In this document: positions 16,159-28,056 of the stretch, one piece after another
Layout of the letters: each line of letters begins with the position of its first letter
Position numbering within the stretch: position 1 is the first letter of the stretch
From: Adineta vaga
Lineage: Eukaryota > Rotifera
NCBI GenBank assembly: GCA_021613535.1
Contig: CP075494.1
Span: forward strand, 9,052,001-9,116,000
Direction of reading: 5' to 3'
DNA length: 64,000 bases
Translations under genes and position numbers: made by a program
The notes under the pieces: model-generated
Seen by the model: the letters and a program-made list of their open reading frames with translations, nothing else
Told to the model about the DNA's origin: nothing
The model's database searches: none

Positions 16159-17313
16159 AAACGATTTAATTTTGTTGCTGTGCTTCTTTTTTTTCTATTT
16201 GTTCTATGTTCAATTCTATTTCGTCATATGTCTATCAATATTTAAATCAACATTTGTCAAAAGAAGAGCTTCTGTTTTTGTATGTCAATCCATCGTCAGC
16301 ACTTTGACTAGATCCTGTAAAAGTAAACAAATTATTTTCACAAAAGAATCTTCTTGATGTGTTTAAGTATGCCATATTTCTCTCAATAACAATACCTATC
16401 ATGATGCTCTCAACTTCGAGTTTCCTCATTAGAAAGATCCATATGTTAATTGTCGTTCTGACATATTCATCAAAATCTAATGATATTTTTAGAGATATTC
16501 GAGAGGAAAATACAGCTTATGGTTGAGTGTTTTCATCGAATTCCGGTTTCTAATGATGAATAGATAAATAATACTGTTTTTGAAATATCGATTAATGATT
16601 AAAATATTCTATTTTTGGTTAGCATATATTTTGCTCGTTTGAACTTTGAAATAGACGACATGAATTTACCATTTGGATTTACTACAGGAAATTTATACAA
16701 AAAGCAATGTATCCACATATTTCTTTGCATTATGTCATTGTTTATACTAGATATGTTTTATTTGCATAATAGAAAGAATTTCTACTATGAAAACATATTT
16801 TGAAAAACGAGCAATTAATCAATGATTAATATACACCCATTAGTTTTGAAAGAATATATTTAAAAGATAATCTGACATATTCTCAATTTTCACATTCTTC
16901 ATATATCAAAAGTCGAATAGACAAACTCATCTATGTTTAGCACAAGTTTCTAAACAATTCTTAAACAACCGTTGCTTTGTAAGTGCATCTGTTATCATAG
17001 AAAACTATTCGATGAAATATTATAACAAACTCAAGATTCATTTACATATAATTATTTAGAAATTTCATTTCTCTTCTTTTCCCTCTCCAGGAAATTTGTT
17101 TTTGAAGTAAAACTCTAAGTAAAAGAATCAAAAAACTGAGTAAATAAGAAAAGAAAAAAAATAGTCTATACACACACTTTTATAAGACTCTGTAAAAATC
17201 GATATTCATTATTTTGCTGCCGTGTGTTTGTCGTCGTCGGTGTTTTATTTCTTCAACAAAGAAAAAAACATCTAAGTCGTAAAATATTATATTAACATAT
17301 ATTTCCATTTTTA
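16159..17313. other. Intergenic, no gene seen
   Basis: About 1.15 kb of AT-rich sequence. It must hold the 3' end of the GPCR and the promoter of the small membrane protein. No coding or RNA feature can be supported. Confidence 0.5.
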
Positions 17314-17643
17314 ATGTCGTCGTCAAATTTCGACTCAATTAGCAGTGCATTAACTACTGGAACTATTATTGCTATTGTAATCGGTTCAGTATGTGGTCTT
17401 ATTGTTTTGATTGGTATAATTGTTGTCATTGTATGTATTGTTAAACATTTAAATCGGCCAAGACATATGGCAACAAATGGAATGGTTCTTCAACAACCAC
17501 AATCATATTCATATCCTCAAACTTGGCCGAATCAATATCAACCAAATGCATTTAATATGACAAATTATCCAACAATGTATCAGACTGTATCCGCACCTTA
17601 TACAGTGCCAATGCCAAATTATGCGAAACCGATGAATACATAA
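17314..17643 (+). CDS. Small single-pass membrane protein
   Basis: 109 aa, one exon. A short polar Ser-rich N-terminus (residues 1-15) is followed by one strongly hydrophobic segment (about 16-43, with IAIVIGSVCGLIVLIGII) and a basic stop (KHLNRPRH). The cytosolic tail is rich in Pro, Tyr, Gln and Asn with repeated Pro-Tyr spacing (SYSYPQTWPNQY, NYPTMYQ, APYTVPMP). Tails of this kind often bind WW or SH3 domains, but no exact PPxY motif is present. I do not recognise the family; it resembles small Shisa-like or CYYR1-like proteins only in outline. Coding status is supported by the composition, the clear membrane topology and a close AATAAA at 17664-17669, 21 nt after the stop. Confidence 0.65.
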   Translation: MSSSNFDSISSALTTGTIIAIVIGSVCGLIVLIGIIVVIVCIVKHLNRPRHMATNGMVLQQPQSYSYPQTWPNQYQPNAFNMTNYPTMYQTVSAPYTVPMPNYAKPMNT

Positions 17644-18718
17644 TTTTTATACTTTGTTATTTCAATAAAATGAAAAAGAGAGCGAGCAAGTTTGTTATTC
17701 ATACTTTTCTTTTCTGAATAGAGCAATTCGAGGAAAACTAATCAGTTTATTTGCTAGGAAACAATAGAAGAAGAAGAAGAAAAACATGTTTTCTCAGTGA
17801 CAAACAACAGAAGAAAATACGATTTTTATCAGATTGATAGAACATGAAAAATATTCATTGATAGAAAAGAAAAGTTAAATATTTTAACTGCGTATTATTT
17901 TAAGACGTTATGATTACATAGTAATTTAATCCAGAACTCGTTGAGTCGACATGAAATTTAAAAAAGAAAAAGATCTTTGAAAAGATATACTTTATTTAAA
18001 TCTACACACATCTTTTAAGATCACTGCCATAAGTTTTGAGAAAATGAAGCGGTTTTATCATTAGTGTTCTCATTGTATATCACGAGATAGTCTGAATGAT
18101 TTGATCTGAACTCATATGGAATAAAAAGAAACTAAATATGTTAACCTGTCTGATGCATGGTTAGTATATTAAAGACTAGAAGTATATCCTAGTTGTCATA
18201 TTACATAGGTTAACTCGACCAAAGATTACTGTCAATCAGTATATAGTACTTTGAAATGAAGTAATACGTCATTAAACAAAAATATTTGCGAGATATGTTT
18301 TTACTAAGTATGGGAAAGTATATAGTTGTCTTTTATGATAATTATAGATCATCTTATGTTGAACTATTGCATGAGAAAAGTCAGTTTTTGAATTACATTG
18401 ATTGAAAATTAGTTTTTTTCATACGTCATCACATAATCTCTCGAAGAATGCTATGAGCAATTTATTAATTATCTGTTCATCTACTTACAATATGCTAAAG
18501 AAAGTCTCGATTTTATATTTTCTCAACAAATGATAAATCATAAACTTATTCTTGACATCTTTCGACATATATATATATATAACAAAAACGTCAAAATAAA
18601 AATATTAGATCACAATTTATTATGTCAATAATTTCAGATGTTAAGGAATTTTCAAAAACCAAAATGATCGCATCTGAATGAGCATTTTTTTTGACATAAA
18701 AAAAGAGAAAAAAAAAAT
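17644..18718. other. Intergenic between convergent genes
   Basis: About 1.07 kb between convergent stops. It holds the poly(A) signal of the small membrane gene at 17664. Nothing else is recognised. Confidence 0.5.
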
Positions 18719-20391
18719 TCAACGATCCCATGCTGGACGTGCTGTTGATAACGATTGAGATGAATCAGCACTATTATTAACAATAGGCATTGGAATCGTT
18801 GTCCATGATATAACCGGTGTACTATTCGTAATTGTTGTAGTTGTTGTCATTTCAGATGATTCCCAAGAGAATTCACGTGATAAATGTCGATTTTCATTTC
18901 CACTACTACTTCCATCTCCACTAATATTATTCACAGTAAAATTTCGTGGAAATGTACGTCGATCAAGTTGTTTAAGATAATCTTGAAAACGTTTTTCCAT
19001 AATTGGATATTGTTGATGTTGTAAAGGTATAACAGGAAATAATCGATGAATTCGATGTGTTGCTTCGGTTAGAGATAATTCTTCTTTTAACATTAGATAT
19101 TGTATAGCAATGACAGCTAATGGAGAATTAGGTGTTAATTCAAAACCATAGATCAGAATACGTTTTCCTTCTTGTTGAGCTTTGGATATGAAATGATTAA
19201 CAGCAAAAAATAGTTGGCCTAAATATGTACGAGATAATTCACGTATTTTACTGTTATTTGAATTATTATGATTAATATTAGTTGATGTTACATTGGTTGT
19301 AGATGATATATACGGTTGATCAAATTCTACCGTTAAAGTACAACGTGAATGTGTATGACCACAATGACATGGAAGACGAGCACCAACATTGGCTTTACGT
19401 GCTAATTCATTTGGTCTCATATTTGTTGCATCAATTAGATAATCAACTGAATATTTACATAATTGTCGTTCATTTTGTAAAGCACGTATTGAACCTAGTA
19501 GAACATCTTGTGTTAGTGAAACAATTGGAGTTGTTGGAGATGCTGGATTATTATTATTAAGTATACCAGATTTCGCTACTGATTGAGAACGTCTTTGTAC
19601 ATCACGACGTGGTTGTGGACGGAAATCTCTTCCTAAAAGATTAGATAATTCAGATGAATATTGAATTACAAAGAAATAATTCTCTTTTACCAAGACATTC
19701 GGAAGTTGTAGTAAATACTGTTGGCACTGTTTGATGACTAAATGTTGATGGAGTTGGAGGTTTTGATCGTACAATAGTGGGTGATATTGATGGACAAGAT
19801 GGATTTCGTCGTTGACTCGATGAGAAAAATGTTTGTGCTGAATCGAGATCCCATTCATTATCAGATGCAGATGGATTAGCCGGTAATGAAATCGCAGTTG
19901 TTGGTCGAGTTGGTGGTAGACGCATTGAAGATGTTACATCAGCACTTTTTCGACCAGTATGTTGTTGATAGGAAGGATTATGATTAGTACCTAATGCGGA
20001 TGGATTTGGACGAATATTTCCTGATGATGGTCGTGTTTTAATACGTTCACCAATATTTTTTGGTTCATGTCTTTGTCGAAAATCGTCAGCATCATCATCA
20101 TCATCGGATGATCCTGTATCGACATCTTGAACATTTAAATCACTTGTTGATGCGCTTTGAATGCGCACTGTTACTGTCGATGGATCAGCCACTGTTGATG
20201 AAACAACACTTAAAAGAAAATATTTAACGTTCTTCTTCTTCTTCTGTCTTTTTTGATAAAAATCAATTTTCTTTTTCGCTACATTTCTCATTCTTTGCTC
20301 AAAATATTTTTTCTTCGCTTCGTTTTTCTCTCCCTCTCTCTCTCTCTTTATCTACTCACCTTGGAGAACGACGAATGACACTATGCATCAT
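18719..20391 (-). CDS. Dual-specificity-phosphatase-like pseudoenzyme
   Basis: Three exons (20360-20391, 19691-20208, 18719-19632) join in phase to 487 aa starting MMHSVIRRSPS. Residues 1 to about 215 are low complexity, with an acidic Asp run and many Ser/Pro. The rest resembles a DSP fold: VLLGSIRALQNE and DYLIDATN for the first strands and helix, then KRILIYGFELTPNS in the place of the VLVHCxxGxSRS loop, then VIAIQYLMLKEELSLTEAT and a FQDYLKQL end. His, Cys and Arg of the active site are replaced by Tyr, Gly and Asn, so hydrolysis is not expected. Such STYX-type proteins usually bind phosphoproteins without cleaving them. An inserted Asn-rich loop lies before the LGQLFFAVNHFI helix. The family call is inference from the spacing of motifs. 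Confidence 0.55.
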
Positions 20392-22139
20392 TTTCACGCG
20401 AAGATCGTATTTCTTAATAATATGTAAAAAAAGCAAAAAAGATCAGCACATATGGTCTTGAGCAATTAGAATGATTAACAACAACGCATTACTTCTGTGA
20501 ATAAAAATGCACGGCAGTGACGTACGTGCTTGTGTTATATTTTGTTTCTGTTTTCTAAAGAAAGAATAGAAAGAAGAGCTACTTTGATAACGACAAGGTT
20601 TTTCTGGAAAAAAAATATATCCCAAAGTGAAATAGAAAAAAAAAGAAGAAAGAAGACGAGAAGGCTTCTTTTTCTTTCTTCTTCTACCTCTATCTTTGAC
20701 GCTTCATGTATGTGACACGATCTGTCACAGCTCTTGGAGATGTTGCTGTGACTGAAGGAGTTAATGACGTCGTTCATCCTGTTTCTCTCACTTTCATTAT
20801 TCTTTTTTCTATACGTTGCTGATGTGCATGTTAGCCTGTTCGCATCACTCGAGGATGACAACATGGTAGTTGTTACTTACTGATGAAAAAATAATGACGC
20901 ACATGCTCTATCATTTTCAATGAAAAAAAAAGGAGGAAATCTTTTTTTTTCTTTTTCAACAAAAGGATAGTTCTTAATATAGAATTAATAATTTGTTTTT
21001 TTTTACTCTTGTAAGTTCACGATAAATAGGATATATTTTATAATGAATAATTGAAAAGATCAAATAACTAAATCAAAACAGAATTTTGTTTCTTTCTCTC
21101 ATATTTATATTTGAAGTTTGTGAATTTTTTATGTTAAATAGAATCAAACAACACAATCAATCTATTTTATAATGAACATATATATATGTATGTTGAAATT
21201 TCTAAGTGTATTCGATGAAAGAAAAGGAAATATTAAGATTTTTTTCATGATTTAGATGTTCAGTTATCTGGAATAAGAAAAAAATTTCTTTTATTCTAAT
21301 TCAAGTACGAGAAAATGAAGGAAATTGAAAGATTTATATGATTCTCATCAATAGAACATCGAGTAGAACGGAATAAAACGATTCATGTTGGATTCACTAC
21401 AAGATTTTTCTCGTCGTAAATTTGATAAGATAAACAGAAATTGACATTTTATTTTTTAGATCAAAAATTGAGAGGATTCAAGAAGGAATTATATATTCAA
21501 AGCCATGTTTATTTATAGGTTATTCTTGGAGTTTGAAGATTTTTTTTTTGAATCAGTCAAACTTATTCTTTGTAACTCTAATCTTTGACATAACCTTCTT
21601 GTATCAAATTTACTGTTGATGACATTATGTTCATATATATAAATGATTAAAAGACATGCACTATCTGAGTTTTAGTAAAACTCTTGTAATTTTACTATCG
21701 ATTAAAATTGTTACCTTGAACAAATATGTTTTAATACATTTAACCTTGAAATTACAACCAAGTATTAATACTTGATAGTTCTAAGTATCATTGAAAACTC
21801 TTAAACAATATAATAAACAAACCTCTTGATTCATACTTTCAGTAGACAAACTAGTACATTTACATTTTCATTGATTTTGGAAAAGTTTTTATTAAGTATA
21901 TTCTAAAATCTAATGCATCGAAGCATTTAGTTTCTTTTCTGACAAAGAGAAACGGAAAAGCTAAAAACACGGCAAACTCTAAGTCATTCAAATAAAATCA
22001 TATAGAATTACCTCAGCTGATTTGACATTGGTGAAACAGAAAGAAAAATAAATCATACACTACGACACATAAGACAAGAAAAACGGAAAGAAGATTTTTT
22101 TTATGTTGAAAAAATGTACATATATATGTATTGAAATAA
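20392..22139. other. Intergenic, no gene seen
   Basis: About 1.75 kb of AT-rich sequence. It includes a CT run at about 20329-20347 (just inside the first intron of the gene on the left) and a purine-rich stretch near 20625-20665, and the 3' UTR of the NDRG gene near 22000-22139. Open frames on both strands here are composition artefacts. Confidence 0.5.
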
Positions 22140-24919
22140 CTATTTTGGTGGTGAACCGACAATCGGAGGTGAAGCTGTACCGGGTGAAGATGTTGTATTA
22201 AGAACAGAACTTCGTCGTGGACGATCAGCATCTTCCATAGACATTGAACGAGATAAACGACCTAAACCAACTAAACCTGCATCCATTGGTAAACCAGATA
22301 CTAAATAGAACAAAATAGATTTCTTCTTTCTTCCAAAAAAAAGCTACAATTCATACTTAAACCGATTCCTTGTAAGAAAAATTGCATTGCTTTAGATAAA
22401 ACATCCGGCTAGATAAAACAGAAGAAATCAATCAATTTTCAAGTATGATAATATTCTTTCGCTTACAGCTTCGCCAAGTATATCACCAACATTATCAGCG
22501 ATGAGTATTGGTGAATTAACCATTTTTTGTGGATCACGTGAATCACGAAGTTTTTCATAGAATTTTTCGGTTGTATGTAATACAGAACTCTTCTTACCAA
22601 CAGCAACCAAACAATCAACCCTATTCAGACATTCAGATTATTATAAATTTGATTTTACTTTTTTAAAATACGTACGTTAATCTATCTAATTTATCTATAA
22701 GATTTGTTCGACTATAGATTGAAAGACAAACAATCGATTATGGATGAACATTTCCTTTTCAAGAACTTACTTAAGAAATGCATCGAGAAACAGTGCTAAG
22801 TTTTTAGCTGTTCGTTTTTGATAGAGTTTTTCTGAAAATTCACGAAGATTTGCTTCCAATAATTGTGAATCAACATAACCCTAATAAAATTAAAGAAAAA
22901 GATTCTCTGTCATTATCAAGGATAAGAAATGTCGCAAATGAACTATAAACAAACATATAAACAATTAGATACGTCAGTAACTGGTATTCTGCTCGTACTA
23001 ATTAGATTAATCTTTCTCCTCAAGCTATAGATACAGCATCTCTTATGGGAATCTATGAATACTTATTGAGATCTCAAATTGCAGTTCAAGAAGTTTACGA
23101 CCAACGAATTATAGATTTTAGTGAAATAGTAACAAAGAAAAAATGCATAGCCGTGAGGCAATCACTTCCAAGAAAAAGTGAAAACATAGATATTTTGTTT
23201 CTTTCATATGAACATAAATGGATTCGTTCTTCTTTTTTTAGATGCTGAATAAAATGTCAAATGAATATATAAGTATTTTTCATCTAGTCTGATTGAAGCT
23301 CACGGCTACTTTCTAAATGAAGTTTCATCGTCGATTTGCCACTATGTCTGGCATAGTTCGTATGTTTTTCAGACAATCTTCATCATGGTCCAATAAACAA
23401 CAAGCTATACTTGGCTTCTATCACTAATAAGACTTTGTTGAAATCTCATTATTTTTTTCCTCACATGTATAAAAATTTTGTTTATACTGGTACTAGAATC
23501 AGTTGTTTCTTCCTCTATCGCTATAAAATATCAAAACATCTAGTATCTATTTCACTGAATATTTGTAACAGTAGATAATTATCTAAAGTTCATGTATACA
23601 TACTTTAGCTGCATCCTAGAAATGAAAAACAAAAATGAACCAAGATTGGATTATATATACATATATTGATAATGAACTTACACGTCCGAAACGATGCCAG
23701 ATCAAATATGCTTCTGCATCAGGATTCATTCCTTTATGAATTAATTTCCAATTGTTGAGTTTATCTTTCATCATTTCCATGAAACCAGCTGTGGTACCCG
23801 TTGGATGAACAAGTACAACACCATGAACACGTGATGGATGTTCGATGGCAAAACGACAACCAATATTTGCACCTGCACCTTCACCAAAGATAACTATCTG
23901 TGGAATATTTAAATGATCAAGTATATTGATCAATTCACTGCCGACTTCATCTAATGATGGATATTTCCTTGATAAACGAAAAAGAAAATATTAAGATTTG
24001 CATTGTATTTTTGTCAAAACTAAAGACAATATTCTTTACTCGATATTTAAAATACTTGCACCATCTTCTTGACCTGGTAAATCAACATGTACCCAAACAA
24101 TTCGTTGTTTACTAAAAATGATCGAAAATATAAATATAATCAGGATATTTTCTATTTACAGTGCACGCATTTCAGGTTGAGAAATAAATTCCGTAAAAAC
24201 CGAATCTAAAATGTAACAAACCAATGTGTCATTTCACAAATATCTGGCAAATTGTACATACGACTACAACCAAGGTCATGAATAGTCATAACATAACATT
24301 TGGCATTCGTGCCTGTTTCATCCTAAATGACATAAAGACGTGATGCAAAAATACAATTTTCACAAAGATCAAACTTACTTGAACCCATGCAGTATAATCG
24401 AGACCTAGTTTTGGAGATCGAATAACAAATTTCTAAATCGAAAAACAACAAATTGTTGGTAAATGCGAATAAAATAAATCTAGCAAAGATATATCTTAGT
24501 CATGATAAGCAAGTAAAAAACTTACTGGATGAATTTTTTTCTAAGTTCAAAAACACAATAAGGCAAATGAAATGAATTCTATTTTATATAATTAATTTAT
24601 CAAAATCTTTCGAGATAAGTGGCAAAGGTTACTTCCTTATCTTTCTATATTTGGTAATGACCTTTTATTAGTTCTATTGAAGAAATGAACTTTGAATTTA
24701 TATATACATCAAAGTCAATACTATCTATATTTTATGAATCATGTTCAAAATAAATAGAATCTCGTGAATAGAAATTATTGGCGATGGAAAATATTAGATT
24801 ACGAAAGAAATAGTAAGAAAAATGCTTTTACAAAAATACATTTGTTCGAAACAACTCACTTGACCTTGTGGAATAATTGACAATTGTGTTAGTAAACCTG
24901 CTCTTTCTGAATCATTCAT
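22140..24919 (-). CDS. NDRG: NDRG-family alpha/beta-hydrolase-fold protein
   Basis: Thirteen exons join in phase to 372 aa: 24860-24919, 24526-24540, 24379-24432, 24262-24322, 24160-24205, 24040-24111, 23682-23967, 23604-23615, 22771-22880, 22676-22711, 22467-22620, 22357-22408, 22140-22300. The length is typical of NDRG1-4. Family landmarks are VMTIHDLGC, WVHVDLPGQEDGA, the nucleophile elbow IFGEGAGANIGCRFAIEHP and the late FFLQGIG. In the elbow, GxSxG reads GEGAG, so the catalytic Ser is missing, as in all NDRG proteins, which are stress and differentiation factors rather than hydrolases. The tail has RLSRSMSMED and RPRRSS, the kind of Ser cluster that SGK1 and GSK3 phosphorylate in vertebrates. 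The 12-nt and 15-nt exons are unusually small. An alternative first exon may lie at 26348-26410. Confidence 0.85.
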
Positions 24920-25085
24920 TTTGTTCGATATGAATAAGAAAATGGATCAATACGTCTGTTTTTTTTTGTTATATGAAAGAAAAATAAGAATCGATCAAAT
25001 TGATACGATTTTGTCTATTGAAAAGAAGTGAATGACTATTGATCAAATAAATAGAAAACGAGCGTGTTTATATAAATACGGACAT

Positions 25086-25091
<6 letters not shown>

Positions 25092-25126
<35 letters not shown>
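25092..25126. repeat. GA microsatellite
   Basis: A near-perfect run of GA dinucleotides about 170 bp upstream of the NDRG start codon. It may be promoter-proximal; GA tracts often bind GAGA-type factors, but that is inference. Confidence 0.8.
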
Positions 25127-25131
<5 letters not shown>

Positions 25132-26347
25132 TAGGGTGCATGAAATCGGATTCCCGGTTGATAGAGAGAGAAAAAATTGTGAATAAGATGATGAAATCAA
25201 GTGATTGAAAGAGTAGAAAAAGATACGTCGACGCCATTTGATAGACAGCATGTTTAAACACCCATGTTCGAACATTCTTGTACTTATTTTTATCTTTTAT
25301 GGCAAGTATTTTTATTCCTTTTTTTCCCTATAAATTAATGACAAAATGAATGCATGTATGTGTCAGAAAGTATAAAGAAGCACGCTCTCGATTCTCATTT
25401 TTCTCTTAGAATTTGTTCGGACGACTGCGTATATACGGTCTCGTGTTGTTCTCTGAGAAAGTGGCAGAAACAGAACGATCAAAAGGGGTGAAGGAAAAAA
25501 ATCATCTATGTATTTACAGCTTCCATACTTTTCTGCTTTTGCTATTTCTCTTTTCTTCAACTAGCAGTTTGTGCTTCTTAGTACTACACAGAATGAATAG
25601 TGAGGTCGTCATTTGCTTTCCTTCTCGTTCGTTCGCGCCCAAATAACATCCGACGTCAAAAAAAGAACGTCAAGGCAACGTATGATGCAGAAAAAAGGAT
25701 GCAATCTCATGATGAAAAACATCGAATAGATAGGAACGGATTATGTGTGTGCTTGTGAGTAACACATGTTATCACAAACTGTTAAATTAGAATGTAAATC
25801 TTTTTAGATATTTATAGTTGATGAATTGAAGTCTTCTCGTATAGTGAAGAAGATAGAATTTTGTTTAGCTATAATAGGAAAAGAAATCAAAGCAAGTAGT
25901 AACTGTTATCGATACAAATGTTGATATGTCTCAGAAGCAATCAGTTTATGTCCTTAATCGTCGATATACATTCTTTATATTCGAAAAATAATCGATGTTT
26001 TTTTCATTAAAAATCCATCATACGAATAGAAATGACGATTCATCTTATTCTAACATAACGAATTCCAAACAAAGGTGACTTTTGTTGAGTTCCAAAAGTG
26101 AATGATGAATATAGCAATTTTTCGCTTGCATAATGATCTAATATACACTTCATCACAATCATCTCTCTTGGGAAACATTTTCGAATGATTTATGACTAAA
26201 ATTTCATATAAAAACTCGTTCATGCACAATTGTCTTTCATGATCACAAATCCAAGAAAAGTACTAACTAATGAACAAGTAAACATCTACTTCGACAGAAT
26301 CTCGTTTTCTTCTGTTTAATTATTTGTATTATCATTTTATAACATAC

Positions 26348-26410
26348 CTCTTCGTCAGATGAAGTACTCAATTGGAATCGAAGTAATTTTTCACGATTTG
26401 TTGTATCCAT
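26348..26410 (-). CDS. Candidate alternative first exon of NDRG
   Basis: A 63-nt segment begins with ATG and ends in GAAGAG followed by GTATGT, a good donor. It encodes 21 residues (MDTTNREKLLRFQLSTSSDE plus E) and ends in phase 0. The regular first NDRG exon (24860-24919) also ends in phase 0 and encodes a similar start (MNDSERAGLLTQLSIIPQGQ). Either could splice to the 15-nt second exon. The shared pattern of charged start, Leu-Leu, then Gln-Leu-Ser suggests an old exon duplication. It could also belong to an unrelated transcript. Confidence 0.5.
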
Positions 26411-27150
26411 ATTATATTGAATGATTAAATTAGATAATATTTATAAAGTTCATTAATAGTTCAGTTGTTTGAAAACTATTCTCATCTGAAAAGACGGAAG
26501 AAATTTACGCTCAGCTATTTTAAAATCAAGATTTTCTACGCATGACAAACATAAAAGCAATGATAGTTTAACGATCAAATTTCATCATCTATCTTCGTTA
26601 CAATAATCAATTTTCTTTTGATTGACGAGAAGAGATGAGTATGATTACTAATGCGAAAGACAGAAAACACAATTCAATTTATCTCTTGTCACTCACTTAC
26701 TCGAAAAAGTATTTGTCAACAAAGATGATACCAAAAAATGTATAATCAGTATTAATAGGACTTTTTTTTGTGATGTTGAAATCATAAGGAGAACAAACAA
26801 AAGAAAGCATTTACAGATTGAAAAATATGTGTAGATGGTCAGGAACTCAAATTTAACAAGTTCATAAAACAAAATATAATCTCGATGAAATAAACTCGAA
26901 TTAACACGTGAAAATCTTCTATCGATTGACAACAACTAACGTATCGAACATTCATGTTTATTTCGAATTCAATACACTATCGTCTCTATTAATACTCTAA
27001 TCTTATCAAACATGAGTGTGCGTCAAACATGTCACTAAAGACAACTGCTGAATCTTAGAAAGCAAAAAATTCTATTGAAAAGAAAAAGAAAAAGAAGAAG
27101 AAGAAGGAAATAGAGTAACAGGAAATGAGAAAAAAAACATAGAAGTACGT

Positions 27151-27181
<31 letters not shown>

Positions 27182-28056
27182 TTCTCTTTTGGTAATAGAA
27201 AAAATAATGATGTTGATGCTTTGGTTATCTTCTCATCAGTCTTATAGGACAATCATCAGGAAGCAACCTCACTGATATTTCTTCAAACATAGACAAGTCA
27301 TACTTGATAATAACGATGCATTGATATTACTCGACATGTTCGAGGAGACAAAAAAAACAAATAGAATAGAAAATATTATATAATTGATATATACAAGTGG
27401 ATAGAACAAACTGCAGAGAAATCGAGAAACTTTCTTTTCTGATCAAGCAGTAATCATGGGTAAAAAGTAGATTATTATTATCGTCACTACTGTTTATTGA
27501 AGAGTGAAAATTAGCGGAAGAGAATAAATAACCATCACTATAACAACACTGTTAATACGCATCAAATTATCATTAGTAGAAAGATCTTTGAGATAGATAG
27601 TATCATGTCATGTCATGTTTAGGGAATATTATCACTTTTTGTATCATTCTTACACATCTGATGAATCTTTCGAAGAAGAAAAACATCTTTCATATAAAAT
27701 GAGATTTTTCTATGATCAAGATGATTCGTAATTGTAAAATTTTCTACGTATGTAATAACATAAAAATCCTTAGTAATGACACTTGTAACCTATTTCCAAC
27801 ATATACAATCAAACAGACAAATGCTGGAGGTGATAACAATATTGTTAACAACCGTTTCATAATGGATGACAGTTTCATCTGACGATAATCAGCGCAATAT
27901 TGTCGATAGCTTATTTAATATTATCTTGAAATAATTCGTTAATTTATTATGTTTTTAAAATTGTCTTGTAAAATACAAATGAGAAAAAAAATTCTTTATC
28001 ATAAGATTTGTAATAAATATTATAAATTTAAAGAAGCGAAAGAAGAAAATAAAGTT

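Larger units (their letters stand above)
24920..28056. other. Upstream region of NDRG, no further gene seen
   Basis: About 3.1 kb with the GA repeat at 25092-25126, the alternative exon at 26348-26410 and a CT/CTTT-rich run at about 27150-27187. The rest is AT-rich. Open frames here read mainly through simple sequence. Confidence 0.5.

Noticed and set aside
20535-20864. 109-codon open frame upstream of the phosphatase-like gene
   Set aside because: Low-complexity Ser/Arg and Phe/Leu runs from a purine-rich stretch; overlapped by frames on the other strand.
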